Source of the DNA: Rhynchospora pubera
Taxonomy: Eukaryota; Streptophyta; Magnoliopsida; Poales; Cyperaceae
DNA: 64,000 nt
Reading direction: 5' to 3'
Assembly (NCBI GenBank): GCA_028095005.1
Contig: CM051460.1
Coordinates: 61,729,676-61,793,675, forward strand
Shown: positions 35,040 through 44,932 of the stretch, one piece after another
Numbering within the stretch: position 1 is the stretch's first letter
Layout of the letters: each line of letters begins with the position of its first letter
Notes under the pieces: model-generated
Seen by the model: only the letters and a program-made list of their open reading frames with translations
Database searches by the model: none
What the model was told of the DNA's origin: nothing
Position numbers and translations under genes: made by a program

Positions 35040-35765
35040 TCCAGCGTCATACAACGCCAGTTGCCGTTACACAACGCAGAGTTAATTCGCTCTTAAATTG
35101 CAAAATCTCTGACAAGGTTGGAACAGCGTTACACAACACTCAGTAGCGTTGTGCAACGTTAGTTCATTTGCTTTTAAACCAGTTAAATCCATTATTTCCC
35201 CTTGTCAGAACGTTGTGCAACGCTAAGTAACATTACACAACATTTCCGCTCCTATGTTGTGTAACGCTATTCAGCGTTGTACAACGCAGTCTGAAGCAGG
35301 CGACTCTGCATTGCTCAGACATCGATCAGCATCGATGCTGCATGCATGCTGCCATGTTCCATGCATCGTAGCGTTGTGTAATGCTCTAAACTTCGCTCAG
35401 ACATCGCTCAGTCGCTCTGGACGCGTAGTGCAACGCTGAATAGCGTTGTGCAACGGCTACGTTGTGTGACGCCAGGCAGCGTCGTATGACGTTCTGACAA
35501 TATTGTTTGAGTTTGTCAGTTCTGCCTTGATTATTTTCTTGACTTCGTTGTGCAACGCTACCAAGCGTTACACAACGTTCTGACAAGTTCCAACGGAACT
35601 GTCGAGCTTCTGCTTTGGATTTTTGCTGAAGCGTTGTGCAACGCTATACAACGTTACACAACGCTCTGACAACTCACAACGTTATTGTCTGTGACCGTTT
35701 GATTTTTCAACGGCTATTTCGGCGTTGTACAACGGCATATAGCGTTGTATAACGGTAGAGTCTGT
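35040..35765. repeat. Array of paired GTTG(T/C)(A/G)CAAC palindromes in the 5' LTR
   Basis: Motifs such as AGCGTTGTGCAACG, CGTTACACAACGC and GCGTTGTACAACGC recur, usually as pairs about 5-10 nt apart, with pairs 50-100 bp apart. The same array is in the 3' LTR (45170-45895) and, in diverged form, before ORF3 (42220-42745). Palindrome clusters in LTRs are a reported trait of maize Sireviruses, although with a different sequence. Confidence 0.85.
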
Positions 35766-35797
35766 TTTGACTGGTTTTTGGAGCTGTTGGCGCCCTC

Positions 35798-35806
35798 TAT
35801 ATATAT
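35798..35806 (+). promoter_or_regulatory. Candidate TATA box of the 5' LTR
   Basis: CTCTATATATATGGGG directly follows the palindrome array, a position that fits the U3 core promoter. The 3' LTR carries the same site near 45930. Confidence 0.6.
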
Positions 35807-36370
35807 GGGGCCTCTTGGAACTGTTTAGACACTTTTGAAACCTTTGAAACTCCTCCCTTTTTAGCTCCAACCAGTTAGACATTATTCTCTCTTGTGTTTG
35901 AGCATTATTTTAGCAAAATCATTGAGATTAGAGTGTGCAAACCAATCCACTAGTGTTAATTGCTAGATTTATTGAGTGATTTGGTTAGAGCCTCAATCCC
36001 TTGAGTGTTTGAGCTTGTTTAATTGAGTTAGGCCAATCCACCTTGAGAGTGATTGTAACAAGGTGATTTGGTTCGAATTTGTAGTCCCGTTCGTTGTGGA
36101 ATTGAACGGAGCGCGCCCATTTCGAGGTTGCGGAACTTCCGAAGACGTACGACTAAGGCTAGCACTTCCTAGCGGGTCGGAACTCCGTAATATATTGTGT
36201 GTCACCTCTTTTCTTCTCTCTTTACTTTTCTTGCATTGTGAATTGCTTGTGCTTTGATTGTTTTTGTTAGACCAAGTTTGAATTGAACCAAATATTAACC
36301 ATACCGGTTTAGAACTTTGCTTTTGTGCCTATTCACCCCCCTCTAGGCCTTTAAATTAGGGACAACAAAG

Positions 36371-36382
36371 TGGTATCAGAGC
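36371..36382 (+). other. Primer-binding site, initiator tRNA-Met
   Basis: TGGTATCAGAGC begins three bases after the 5' LTR and is the standard plant LTR-retrotransposon complement to the 3' end of tRNA-iMet. Confidence 0.95.
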
Positions 36383-36427
36383 AGGGGTTATCTTTTGACC
36401 ATCTTGTTAGGTAGATAACCTCGATTC

Positions 36428-38788
36428 ATGGCCTCTAGGGTGATAGAAAAATCGGACAAGTTTGGTTCCACTTGCAAGAACTTCCGTTATTGGAAGAGAT
36501 GTATGGTTGTATACCTCAACTTGATTGATCTTTGGGAGGTTGTTGATAAGCCATATACACCAATAGTTGATAGTGAAGGTAGAGAAATCCATGCCTCTAA
36601 GTCCATTAGGACCAAGAATGATAATGCCGTTAATGTCTTGTTAAATTCGGTACATGAGTCCATAGCGGCCATTTTTGGTAGCTCTACTAGTGCACATGAA
36701 ATGTGGGTTTCTCTCTTGAACCGTTATGAGGGAAATTCTCTAATCAAAATCTCTCGACAATTTGAGTTAGAGTCTAGATTGGATAATTTCCGCATACGGG
36801 AAGGTGAATGCATCGAGGAGATTTATACTCGGTTTATACAATTGCTCGATGAATTCACTAACATAGGAGAGACCCTATCTAATAGTCGTGTTATAGGAAG
36901 ATTGCTTAGGGCTTTGGTGGGAAGACCTCAATTCGACACTCTCATCTCGACTCTTGAGACACAACAAAGGTCCCACAACAACCTCACACCGGAGATCATC
37001 TATACCCATTACCGGTGCGTGGAAGAGAAGCTCAAGCAACTTGGAGAGTTGAAGTATGAGCCCAAAACCGTGGCATTGGCGGCAAGTGACAACAAGGCAT
37101 TCCCCTCCAAGAACCACCACAATGACAACCACCAAGGGAGACACCGCCACTCAAGTGACAAGGCCAAAGGCATCATCGACCTTGATGAGGACAAGCAAGG
37201 AGCCGTTCTCTCAAAGATGTTTCGAGCTATCATGATCTTTGAGGGAAAGTTCAACAAAGAAAGACTTGAGAATGACGAAAGAGCTCTTTGCTTCGTGTGC
37301 CAAAAAGAAGGTCATACCATGTACTCTTGCTTCAAGCTCTTCCCTCATTTGAAGAAGGACAAGGAAGATGGTGGCAAGAGAAGGGGTGATGGCCGGTTCA
37401 AGTCCAAGAAGGGACACTACAAGAACAAGAAGAAGGGTGAGAAAGCCATGCAAGCAATTTGGGACAACGATTCCGATTCGAGCTCATCCTTTCAATCCGA
37501 TTCGGAGTCCGAGTGCGATTTCGACAACCTTGCTCTTGTGGCTCAAGTGAATGATGTGGTGATGCCGGTGGATGACGACCTAGATGACTTGGTGAAGGAG
37601 GTCTTCAATGAGTTCAACCGAGGAAACATCTATGTGCATCCATTGAGCAAAGCTAGCCTTGATGAAGCATCATCCTCTACATCGACTTTCACACAAGCTC
37701 CAACGACTATTCAAGAGGAACCATCCACAATTGCCATTGAAATGCCTAAGGTCACAAATGAGGTATTTCTAAACTCATTCTCTAGTAGTGATAGCGATTG
37801 TGATAGTGAGAATGACTTGAGCTTGAATGATGATGCAAACTTGCAATTTGATAGGTTGAATGATTATCTTGATGAGTCTCTTAAGACTATTGCTAGTCAA
37901 AAAGAGCAAATTAGTCTTTTGACGACTAAGGTGCATGATCTTGAATCTTTGGTGACAAGGTATAAGGGTATGATTGAAAGTTTTGAAAAACCAAGTGTTT
38001 GTGAAAAATGTCAAACTCCTTTGAGTGAGACAAATATTTTGAAAAATGAAAGGGCTTCAAGTTCGTCTAGTGCTTCTCATAGCACCAAGATTAATCTTAA
38101 TAAAATGTTTGTGGGACAAAAACCCAATGACAAAACGGGTCTTGGTTTCAAAAAGAGGAATCAATCCTTTTCTAGACCAAGAACCATGTCAAGCCCAACA
38201 CAAAATGAGAGACTTTATCACAAGAGCACCAATGGTAGGAACACTTACGGGCAAGGGCAAAAGAATTTTGTTGGCTCTCAAAATGGTGCTCAAAAGAGTT
38301 TTGGTAGGAATAGAAATGGGTCTCAAAGACCTCAAAAGAACTTCCAAAACAATCGGGGCCCAAGCAACTTGTATTTCAAGGGACCCGATGGGTGTTTTCA
38401 TCCTTTTCAAAATAATGGTGGGAATAGGAATAGAACACACACTAGACCTCAAACTTATGGGGGAAATCAAAAAGTCTCTCAACAAAACAAAAAGAATTTT
38501 CAAAAACCAATTTTGAGAAACTCTCAATCATACACTTTCTCTAAGGATCCAAAAATTAGGACCATGGAGCTTAGGCGTCATTTTGAAACTCATTTTGTTA
38601 GAGAAAGTTCACAAGTGAACAAGCCAACTTGTGCTTGTTGCAACTATTGTGGTAAGAATGACCATGTCACACTAGAATGCAAAGTTAGGAAAGCAAATCA
38701 TACATCCGGTTCAATTAACATGATTTGGGTTCCTAAAGTCACTTCCACATCCGTTTTGATTGGTGGAAGTGGTTCGAGTGTGGCTTAG
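36428..38788 (+). CDS. gag: Sirevirus gag (nucleocapsid/capsid polyprotein), 786 aa
   Basis: The frame opens with ATG 45 bp after the PBS. Residues about 15-210 form the copia-type capsid region (UBN2-like: RYWKRCMVVYLNLIDLWEVV, then EMWVSLLNRYEG and RLLRALVGRPQFDTLI). A first CCHC zinc knuckle, CFVCQKEGHTMYSC, lies at about 287-300. A second, CNYCGKNDHVTLEC, lies near 737-750. Between them is a long Ser/Asp-rich and then basic Asn/Gln/Lys-rich linker, which explains the size (usual copia gag about 300-400 aa). The C-terminus includes NMIWVPK, a motif normally just ahead of the protease in copia polyproteins. The frame ends at TAG 38786-38788, and pol follows in another frame after about 106 bp. 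Confidence 0.95.
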   Translation: MASRVIEKSDKFGSTCKNFRYWKRCMVVYLNLIDLWEVVDKPYTPIVDSEGREIHASKSIRTKNDNAVNVLLNSVHESIAAIFGSSTSAHEMWVSLLNRYEGNSLIKISRQFELESRLDNFRIREGECIEEIYTRFIQLLDEFTNIGETLSNSRVIGRLLRALVGRPQFDTLISTLETQQRSHNNLTPEIIYTHYRCVEEKLKQLGELKYEPKTVALAASDNKAFPSKNHHNDNHQGRHRHSSDKAKGIIDLDEDKQGAVLSKMFRAIMIFEGKFNKERLENDERALCFVCQKEGHTMYSCFKLFPHLKKDKEDGGKRRGDGRFKSKKGHYKNKKKGEKAMQAIWDNDSDSSSSFQSDSESECDFDNLALVAQVNDVVMPVDDDLDDLVKEVFNEFNRGNIYVHPLSKASLDEASSSTSTFTQAPTTIQEEPSTIAIEMPKVTNEVFLNSFSSSDSDCDSENDLSLNDDANLQFDRLNDYLDESLKTIASQKEQISLLTTKVHDLESLVTRYKGMIESFEKPSVCEKCQTPLSETNILKNERASSSSSASHSTKINLNKMFVGQKPNDKTGLGFKKRNQSFSRPRTMSSPTQNERLYHKSTNGRNTYGQGQKNFVGSQNGAQKSFGRNRNGSQRPQKNFQNNRGPSNLYFKGPDGCFHPFQNNGGNRNRTHTRPQTYGGNQKVSQQNKKNFQKPILRNSQSYTFSKDPKIRTMELRRHFETHFVRESSQVNKPTCACCNYCGKNDHVTLECKVRKANHTSGSINMIWVPKVTSTSVLIGGSGSSVA

Positions 38789-38894
38789 TTAGCCATCTTC
38801 TTTCTCCAAGGTTATTCTTGTCAAATCTTAAGGGAGAGAGATTACAAGAATAATATATTAGTTGTTTGTTTCTAACTAATATGTATTCTTGTAG

Positions 38895-41800
38895 GTTTGT
38901 TTGTTATCATCATTCAAGAGAAGTGCTTGGATCATAGATAGTGGTTGTTCACATCACATGACGGGTGATGAATCGTGTTTCAAGACACTTGAACCTTTTG
39001 ATGGTGGTGAGGTTACTTTTGGTAATAATCTTAGGAAGAGCTCTATTATTGGTATAGGCTCGGTTGGAAACCAAAATCTAACGGTTTTTAATGTTTACCT
39101 TGTGGATGGTCTCAACTACAACCTTTTAAGTGTGAGCCAATTATGTGATGCGGGATATTATTTGAAGTTTGATCACTCCTCTTGTTTTGTGCATCAAATT
39201 TCGGATAATTCTCTTGTTTACACGGGACAAAGGAAAAAGAATGTCTATTACTTGAACTTTGATCACTTCACAAATGGTGAACAATGCTTTAGTGCCATAG
39301 CTACCGGTTCATGGTTATGGCATAGAAGACTTGGTCATGTTTCTCTAGACTCCATTAAGAAACTTGTGAAATTGAAACTTGTCCGTGGTCTTCCATCACA
39401 TAAACTAGACTTAAATGGGTTGTGTGAAGCTTGCATGAAAGGCAAGCAAACCAAGTCTAGTTTCAAAACCAAAGAGATCATCTCAACCTCTCAACCTTTG
39501 CAATTGCTTCATATGGACTTGTTTGGACCAATCAATGTCTTGAGTATTAGTAAGAAAAAGTATGTCTTTGTGGTGATAGATGACTATAGTCGCTTTACTT
39601 GGGTTTTCTTTCTTACTCACAAGGAAGAAGCATTTGACCATTTTGTTAAATTTAGCAATCGGGTTGAAAACGAAAAAGGGTTGAAAATCTCTAGAATTCG
39701 TAGTGACCATGGAAGGGAATTTGAAAATGCTAAATTTGATGAATTGTGCATAGAAAAAGGATATAAACAAGAGTTTTCTGCTCCACGCACCCCTCAACAA
39801 AACAGTGTAGTGGAGAGGAAGAATCGTACCTTACAAGAATTAGCACGCACCATGCTACATGAATTTGCCGTACCCAAATTTCTTTGGGCCGAAGCGGTAA
39901 ATACGGCATGTCATGTAGTAAATCGTGCATGCATTCGTTCTCAACTCAAGAAAACTCCTTTTGAATTATGGTTCGGTCATACTCCTAATATATTCTATTT
40001 TCGTGTATTTGACTCCAAATGTTTTGTCCTTGATGAGTCTCCTAAAGTAACCAAGTTTGATGCCAAGTCTTTGCCCGGTATTTTTGTTGGTTACTCAACC
40101 ACAAGCAAAGCGTATAGAATCTATTTGCCAAACTCAAAGGTAGTTATTGAGTCTATTAATGTCAAATTTGATGAAAAAGTCCTTGAGGAATCCAAGGAAG
40201 GTAATTTTATTGTAGGTACACAAGTGGAAGAAACTACACAAGAAATCGAGTTACAACCTCAAGCACAACCACCGGTGATCATTGAGGAGCCTTTGAACCG
40301 GGTTGATGACATTTTGATAGAGGGAGAGACTCATGAGGAGGATATCTTAGACACAACTCAAAATGAAACGCCTCATGATGATCCTCAACCTCAACCGTCT
40401 CCCCAACCGGTTCATGAGCCTCCCGAAGTGCTTAGAGAAGTTTCCTCTCATCCTCTTACTAATGTCATAGGTGACCCTAGGGAAGGTGTTAGGACTAGGT
40501 CTAGTTTGCACCAAACTATTGGTCATTGTGCCTTTGTTTCTCAACTTGAACCAAAATCCTTCAAAGAGGCCAATGTTGACCCAAATTGGATTGTTGCCAT
40601 GCAAGAAGAGTTGAACCAATTTGAAAGAAATCAAGTTTGGGAACTTGTACCATTACCAAAGGGTAAGCAAGTTATTGGTACCAAATGGATTTTTAGAAAC
40701 AAGCTAAGTGAGGATGGTATTGTGGTTAGAAACAAATCCCGTTTGGTTGCACAAGGTTTCAAGCAACAAGAAGGTATTGATTTTGAGGAGACCTTTGCAC
40801 CGGTTGCTCGTCTTGAATCCATTAGAATACTCTTGGCTTTTGCCGCTAACAAAGGCTTTATCCTATTCCAAATGGATGTCAAGAGTGCTTTTCTAAATGG
40901 TTGGATAGATGAGGAAGTTTATGTCCAACAACCACCCGGTTTTGTTGACCATTTCAATCCGGACCATGTGTATAAGCTTCACAAAGCTTTGTATGGTTTG
41001 AAGCAAGCTCCTACAGCTTGGTATGGTAGACTTTGTACCTTTCTTCTAGACAATGGCTTTAGTAGGGGCAAAATGGATACAACTCTTTTCACTAAGAAAA
41101 GAGATGACCATTTGCTACTTGTGCAAATTTATGTGGATGATATTATCTTTGGCTCCACTAATGCAACTCTTGCCCAAGAGTTTTCTTCTTTGATGAGTAG
41201 TGAATTTGAGATGAGCATGATGGGAGAACTCACTTTCTTCTTGGGGCTTCAAATCAAACAACTCAAGGATGGTATCTTTGTGAACCAAGTCAAATACGCC
41301 AAGGAGTTAGTGAAGAAATTCGGTGTTGAAGATAGCAAGAGTTTAGACACACCCATGGACAAAAGTGCGAATATCGATGCGGATGAGAAAGGCAAGCCTA
41401 TGGACATAACTCTCTATCGGGGCATGATCGGTAGCCTACTCTATCTCACGGCTAGTAGGCCGGATATTATGTATGCGGTATGTCTATGTGCTAGGTACCA
41501 AGCCAATCCTAAGGATTCTCACCACAAAGCGGTAAAACGTATCTTGCGATACGTCAAGGGTACTCAAAACCTAGGTCTTTGGTATGGTAGACAAACCAAA
41601 CTAGACTTGTTAGGTTATACCGATGCCGATTTTGCCGGTGACCGTATGGACCGCAAAAGTACTAGTGGAACTTGCCAATTTCTTGGTGGTTCACTTGTAT
41701 CTTGGTCTAGTCGCAAGCAAACTTCGGTTGCTCTCTCCACCGCGGAAGCGGAATATGTAGCGGCCGGTAGTTGTTGTACTCAACTTCTTTGGATGATGCA

Positions 41801-42077
41801 AACCCTTAGGGATTTTGAGTTAGATTTCCAAAAGGTACCAATCTTGTGTGACAATACTAGTGCCATCCTTATATCCAAAAATCCGGTATTGCACTCTAGA
41901 ACCAAGCACATAGAGATACGACATCATTTTATCCGTAATCATGTTGAGAAAGGTGATGTGGAATTGGTCTACATCGACACGAAGGAGCAAATCGCCGATA
42001 TCTTCACCAAACCTCTTCCAACACAACAACATCTTGAACTTAGGTTCAAACTTGGTATGCTTGAACTCAAAGATTAA
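38895..42077 (+). CDS. pol: Sirevirus pol: protease, integrase, reverse transcriptase, RNase H
   Basis: An open frame of 1060 codons. In order: aspartic protease WIIDSGCSHHMTG (first 20 residues), integrase zinc region LWHRRLGH and LCEACMKGK, integrase core with HMDLFGP, VVIDDYSR and VVERKNRTL, reverse transcriptase WELVPLPKGKQVIGTKWIFR to YVDDIIFGS, and RNase H with YTDADFAGD, STAEAEY and DNTSAI. It ends LGMLELKD. All catalytic motifs are present and there is no internal stop. There is no ATG before the protease: the frame is opened by an in-frame TAG at 38892-38894, and the bases just before look like a plant 3' splice site (TTCTAACTAAT, then TTCTTGTAG). Expression through splicing from gag, frameshifting or readthrough must therefore be assumed. 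Confidence 0.95.
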   Translation, partial: VCLLSSFKRSAWIIDSGCSHHMTGDESCFKTLEPFDGGEVTFGNNLRKSSIIGIGSVGNQNLTVFNVYLVDGLNYNLLSVSQLCDAGYYLKFDHSSCFVHQISDNSLVYTGQRKKNVYYLNFDHFTNGEQCFSAIATGSWLWHRRLGHVSLDSIKKLVKLKLVRGLPSHKLDLNGLCEACMKGKQTKSSFKTKEIISTSQPLQLLHMDLFGPINVLSISKKKYVFVVIDDYSRFTWVFFLTHKEEAFDHFVKFSNRVENEKGLKISRIRSDHGREFENAKFDELCIEKGYKQEFSAPRTPQQNSVVERKNRTLQELARTMLHEFAVPKFLWAEAVNTACHVVNRACIRSQLKKTPFELWFGHTPNIFYFRVFDSKCFVLDESPKVTKFDAKSLPGIFVGYSTTSKAYRIYLPNSKVVIESINVKFDEKVLEESKEGNFIVGTQVEETTQEIELQPQAQPPVIIEEPLNRVDDILIEGETHEEDILDTTQNETPHDDPQPQPSPQPVHEPPEVLREVSSHPLTNVIGDPREGVRTRSSLHQTIGHCAFVSQLEPKSFKEANVDPNWIVAMQEELNQFERNQVWELVPLPKGKQVIGTKWIFRNKLSEDGIVVRNKSRLVAQGFKQQEGIDFEETFAPVARLESIRILLAFAANKGFILFQMDVKSAFLNGWIDEEVYVQQPPGFVDHFNPDHVYKLHKALYGLKQAPTAWYGRLCTFLLDNGFSRGKMDTTLFTKKRDDHLLLVQIYVDDIIFGSTNATLAQEFSSLMSSEFEMSMMGELTFFLGLQIKQLKDGIFVNQVKYAKELVKKFGVEDSKSLDTPMDKSANIDADEKGKPMDITLYRGMIGSLLYLTASRPDIMYAVCLCARYQANPKDSHHKAVKRILRYVKGTQNLGLWYGRQTKLDLLGYTDADFAGDRMDRKSTSGTCQFLGGSLVSWSSRKQTSVALSTAEAEYVAAGSCCTQLLWMMQTLRDFELDFQKVPILCDNTSAILISKNPVLHSRTKHIEIRHHFIRNHVEKGDVELVYIDTKEQIADIFTKPLPTQQHLELRFKLGMLELKD

Positions 42078-43137
42078 ATTTATGCATATCATGTTGTTGT
42101 CTTTGTTGTTTGGAGCTCATTTCAGTTTAAATTGGTTTTATTTCTTTTGAAAACCACGAAAAATAAGTTTTTAACTATTTCGGTCTTAATTTTCTGAATT
42201 TTCTGGTTTTCTGTTGACTCTGGCGTTACACAACGCCATTCAGCGTCGTGCAACGCAAGAGTAACGTTAGTTTAAAATGAATTTATGCTGAATTTTGAAT
42301 TCTGTCGAGATAAACGTTGTACAACGCTGCTGATCGTTGCACAACGCTTGTTTGATTTTTTCTTGTAACGTTGCACAACGCTGTCTATCGTTGTACAACG
42401 CTGTCTGTTTTATTTTAATTTTACTTTGCTGAATTTCAAAATCTGTCGCGTTCAACGTTATACAACGCTACTTACCGTTGTACAACGCCAGGCTGTTGTT
42501 TTTACTTAACGTTGTACAACGCTGTCCATCGTTGTAAGACGTTGCTTTATTTCTTTATTTTTATTTTTATTTTTTATTTGTTTGGCTTTAGTGTTGTACA
42601 ACGCCCTTTAACGTTGCACAACGCTGGGTTGTAGCGTTACCCATCGCTACTCAGCGTTGTACAACGGAGCAGTCAGTCTCTGCTCAATTTTCGCTGTTTT
42701 GACTCCTGCGTTGTACAACGCCCTTTGGCGTTACTTAACGGTGGAAGCGATTTTAACAGACGCGACCCGACCTTTTCTCTTTCTTCTTCTTCTTCTCTCT
42801 CAAATCCGAGCCCCCTTTTCTTTTTCTCTCTTTCTCTCCAACTCACACCTTTCCAACTCCCTCTCTCAATACTCTCTCGATTCTCTCTCTCCACTCCAAC
42901 CAAAACCACCAAAATACTCTCCACTCTCTCCTCTCCACCCTCATACCCTCAAATCACTCTCCCTCTCTCTCTATCTCTCAATCTACCGAAACCCTAGCCA
43001 CCGCCATCACCGTCAATTCCGGCGATCCGACCGTCGGATTTTCGATCGGCTTCGGTTTTGTGCTCTCCAAGGTCATCTCACCCTCTCCCGCTCTTCAATT
43101 TCAAGGTTTAACCTCATCCTCTCTCTCTCAATTCTCA
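42078..43137. repeat. Pre-ORF3 region: palindrome array and CT-rich leader-like sequence
   Basis: From 42220 to 42745 there are about 16 GTTGTACAAC-type palindromes, many in pairs such as ACGTTGTACAACGCTG followed by CGTTGTACAACGC. From 42770 to 43000 the sequence is CT-rich with many CTCTCTC and TTCTTC runs, like a plant 5' UTR, and leads to the ORF3 start. It contains no domain-bearing ORF of its own. Confidence 0.8.
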
Positions 43138-44439
43138 ATGGCACCAAAAACCGCTACCAACAAACGGACTAAGCGCAACCCCAAGGGTGCCTCCTCATCC
43201 AACCCACCGGTTCAAACCGACCAACCAATTCCAATGGATATACCACCCGTACCCGTGGATTGGACCCTCTCTTCTTCCAACAATTACCTCTTCAAAGACT
43301 CGGCCTCTTTCATGCATTTTTGCCAATACCGTGATGTCAATCGCGAGTGTTCCGAGTGCTTTTTCTTTGAGCACCCGTATGGTGTCTACCATTTGAATCC
43401 AAGGGAATTGACTTGGATCAAAGAAAGAATTGAATATTGGAACATGGCGGGTCTTCTCGCGCATTCTCAACCGTACAACCCGTCATTAATCAAGCTCTTG
43501 TATGCAAATCTCACCATGACGTGGACCGATGGCCACCCAACCGCCAACTCTTATGTCCTCGGTCGCCACATCTCAATCACCGAGGAAAGCTTGGCCAACC
43601 TTCTCGGCCTCGACAATGATAACTTGGAGATTTACATTCATGCCAATTGGCCCCGCGAATTGCCTCCGTACGACGAATACCACCGCTTCTTTTATTGTTG
43701 GAGGAACTATAACGTTCGGCAATTCACCGCCACCGAGCTACCGGCCTTGCATCGCCTTCTCTTTCTCTTCATCAACAACATCATCACTCCCAAGGCCACC
43801 ATCAAAACCAATGTGGAGCAATTCGCCGTGTTTCTCCTTCGCTCCCTCCTTGAGATGAATCAAAAGGTCAATCTCCCTTTCATCATGCTTGCTCATATGG
43901 CACGGGTCGATACCTCTCCTCGCTTCTCTTTTCCTTATGCCCACATCATTCAATCCATTCTCATTGAAAGCGGCATCCCTCATGACACACCTCTTTGGGG
44001 CGAACCCGTGCCCGAGAATGCCATTGCTAATCCCGAAAACCTCATGGCACATCTAACCGGTACCGGATGGACGGCCCAAGACGATGACTTCATTGTGCCC
44101 GGTGCATTCCACCGCAATAACTACATCTTCCGACCAAATGCCACCATCAATCAATACGAGGAGATAGGCAATGAACCCTTGCATGTGCCCGGCGGACGGA
44201 TGGAGGGTCAAGGCGCACCTCAAGACTTCCATGCCTACCTTGATGCCAAATTTGCCGCCTTGACAACTCACATTGATACGCGGTTCAACACAATTGAAGA
44301 AAATTTGACCGCCTACCAAGCCAAGACCGATGCCTCGATCACTCATCTCAAGGATGAGATGATCAACCTTTGGAGAAAGATGGAGCTCCATCTCAAGAGG
44401 AGATCCGGTAGTGGCGCGGGTGATGATGATGAGGAGTAG
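43138..44439 (+). CDS. Sirevirus ORF3 (so-called envelope-like), 433 aa
   Basis: I chose the ATG at 43138 (MAPKTATNKRTKRN). The frame is open upstream but without another ATG. The N-terminus is basic. The middle (about 50-310) has CQYRDVNRECSECFFFEHPY, LTWIKERIEYWN, LLYANLTMTWTDG and RHISITEESLANLLGL, wording typical of the plant retrotransposon ORF found after pol in Sireviruses and related elements. The C-terminal 70 residues look like a coiled coil (YLDAKFAALTTHIDTRF onward) and end in a basic then acidic tail, GAGDDDEE. I see no signal peptide and no hydrophobic membrane segment, so an envelope role is doubtful. It is uninterrupted. Confidence 0.85.
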   Translation: MAPKTATNKRTKRNPKGASSSNPPVQTDQPIPMDIPPVPVDWTLSSSNNYLFKDSASFMHFCQYRDVNRECSECFFFEHPYGVYHLNPRELTWIKERIEYWNMAGLLAHSQPYNPSLIKLLYANLTMTWTDGHPTANSYVLGRHISITEESLANLLGLDNDNLEIYIHANWPRELPPYDEYHRFFYCWRNYNVRQFTATELPALHRLLFLFINNIITPKATIKTNVEQFAVFLLRSLLEMNQKVNLPFIMLAHMARVDTSPRFSFPYAHIIQSILIESGIPHDTPLWGEPVPENAIANPENLMAHLTGTGWTAQDDDFIVPGAFHRNNYIFRPNATINQYEEIGNEPLHVPGGRMEGQGAPQDFHAYLDAKFAALTTHIDTRFNTIEENLTAYQAKTDASITHLKDEMINLWRKMELHLKRRSGSGAGDDDEE

Positions 44440-44765
44440 TCATAGCCGAAACCGTCTCTAAGCCTTAGCCCTCTCTTTTCTCTTTATTTTGATTTTCGTA
44501 GTTTCTTTGCCTTTCGTCTCTCTTTTGTGATTTTTCGTTGTTTTGAATGACTAAGTGGTGCTAAATGGTTTTGTTTTGTTATATGAATGTTGCTTGAATT
44601 ATGTTAAGTTTTAATGAATTATGTTTGTGCTAAATGGCTTCGTTTTTTTTATATAATTAGCTCTTTTTCTTTTAATATGCATGCATGGTCTATAATTGTT
44701 AGTTTATGCCTTCGTTAAACCTTGTTAGATACCCCTAATCAAATGAACTTAGTGGCCAAATTCTT

Positions 44766-44931
44766 TTCGAAAGGGGGAGGATCTTTATGGTTTGTCATCA
44801 AGGGCGTTTTGGGTATTCTTTTCCCTATTTGCAAAAAGGGGGAGAATTAGGTAATTTGGGGTATTCCGCCTTGTTGTATCAAGTCCCAAATGTACCTTAG
44901 GTGTTGTTTTGCAACTCGGCAAAAGGGGAGA
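44766..44931 (+). other. Multiple polypurine tracts before the 3' LTR
   Basis: GAAAGGGGGAGGA (about 44769), AAAAAGGGGGAGAA (about 44834) and AAAAGGGGAG (about 44921, adjacent to the 3' LTR) are three purine runs. Repeated PPTs are a reported Sirevirus trait; the last one is correctly placed to prime plus-strand synthesis. Confidence 0.8.
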
Positions 44932-44932
44932 T

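Larger units (their letters stand above)
34801..36367 (+). repeat. 5' LTR
   Basis: It runs from TGTTGGTTAAACATTTTC to GGGACAACA. It contains about 20 copies of a GCGTTGTGCAACGC-type palindrome in the first 960 bp, a TATA-like sequence near 35798, and about 550 bp of R/U5. Confidence 0.95.

Noticed and set aside
42657..43172. 171-codon ORF ahead of Sirevirus ORF3
   Set aside because: Overlaps ORF3 in another frame and consists mainly of CT-rich leader translated as Ser/Leu/Phe; no motif.
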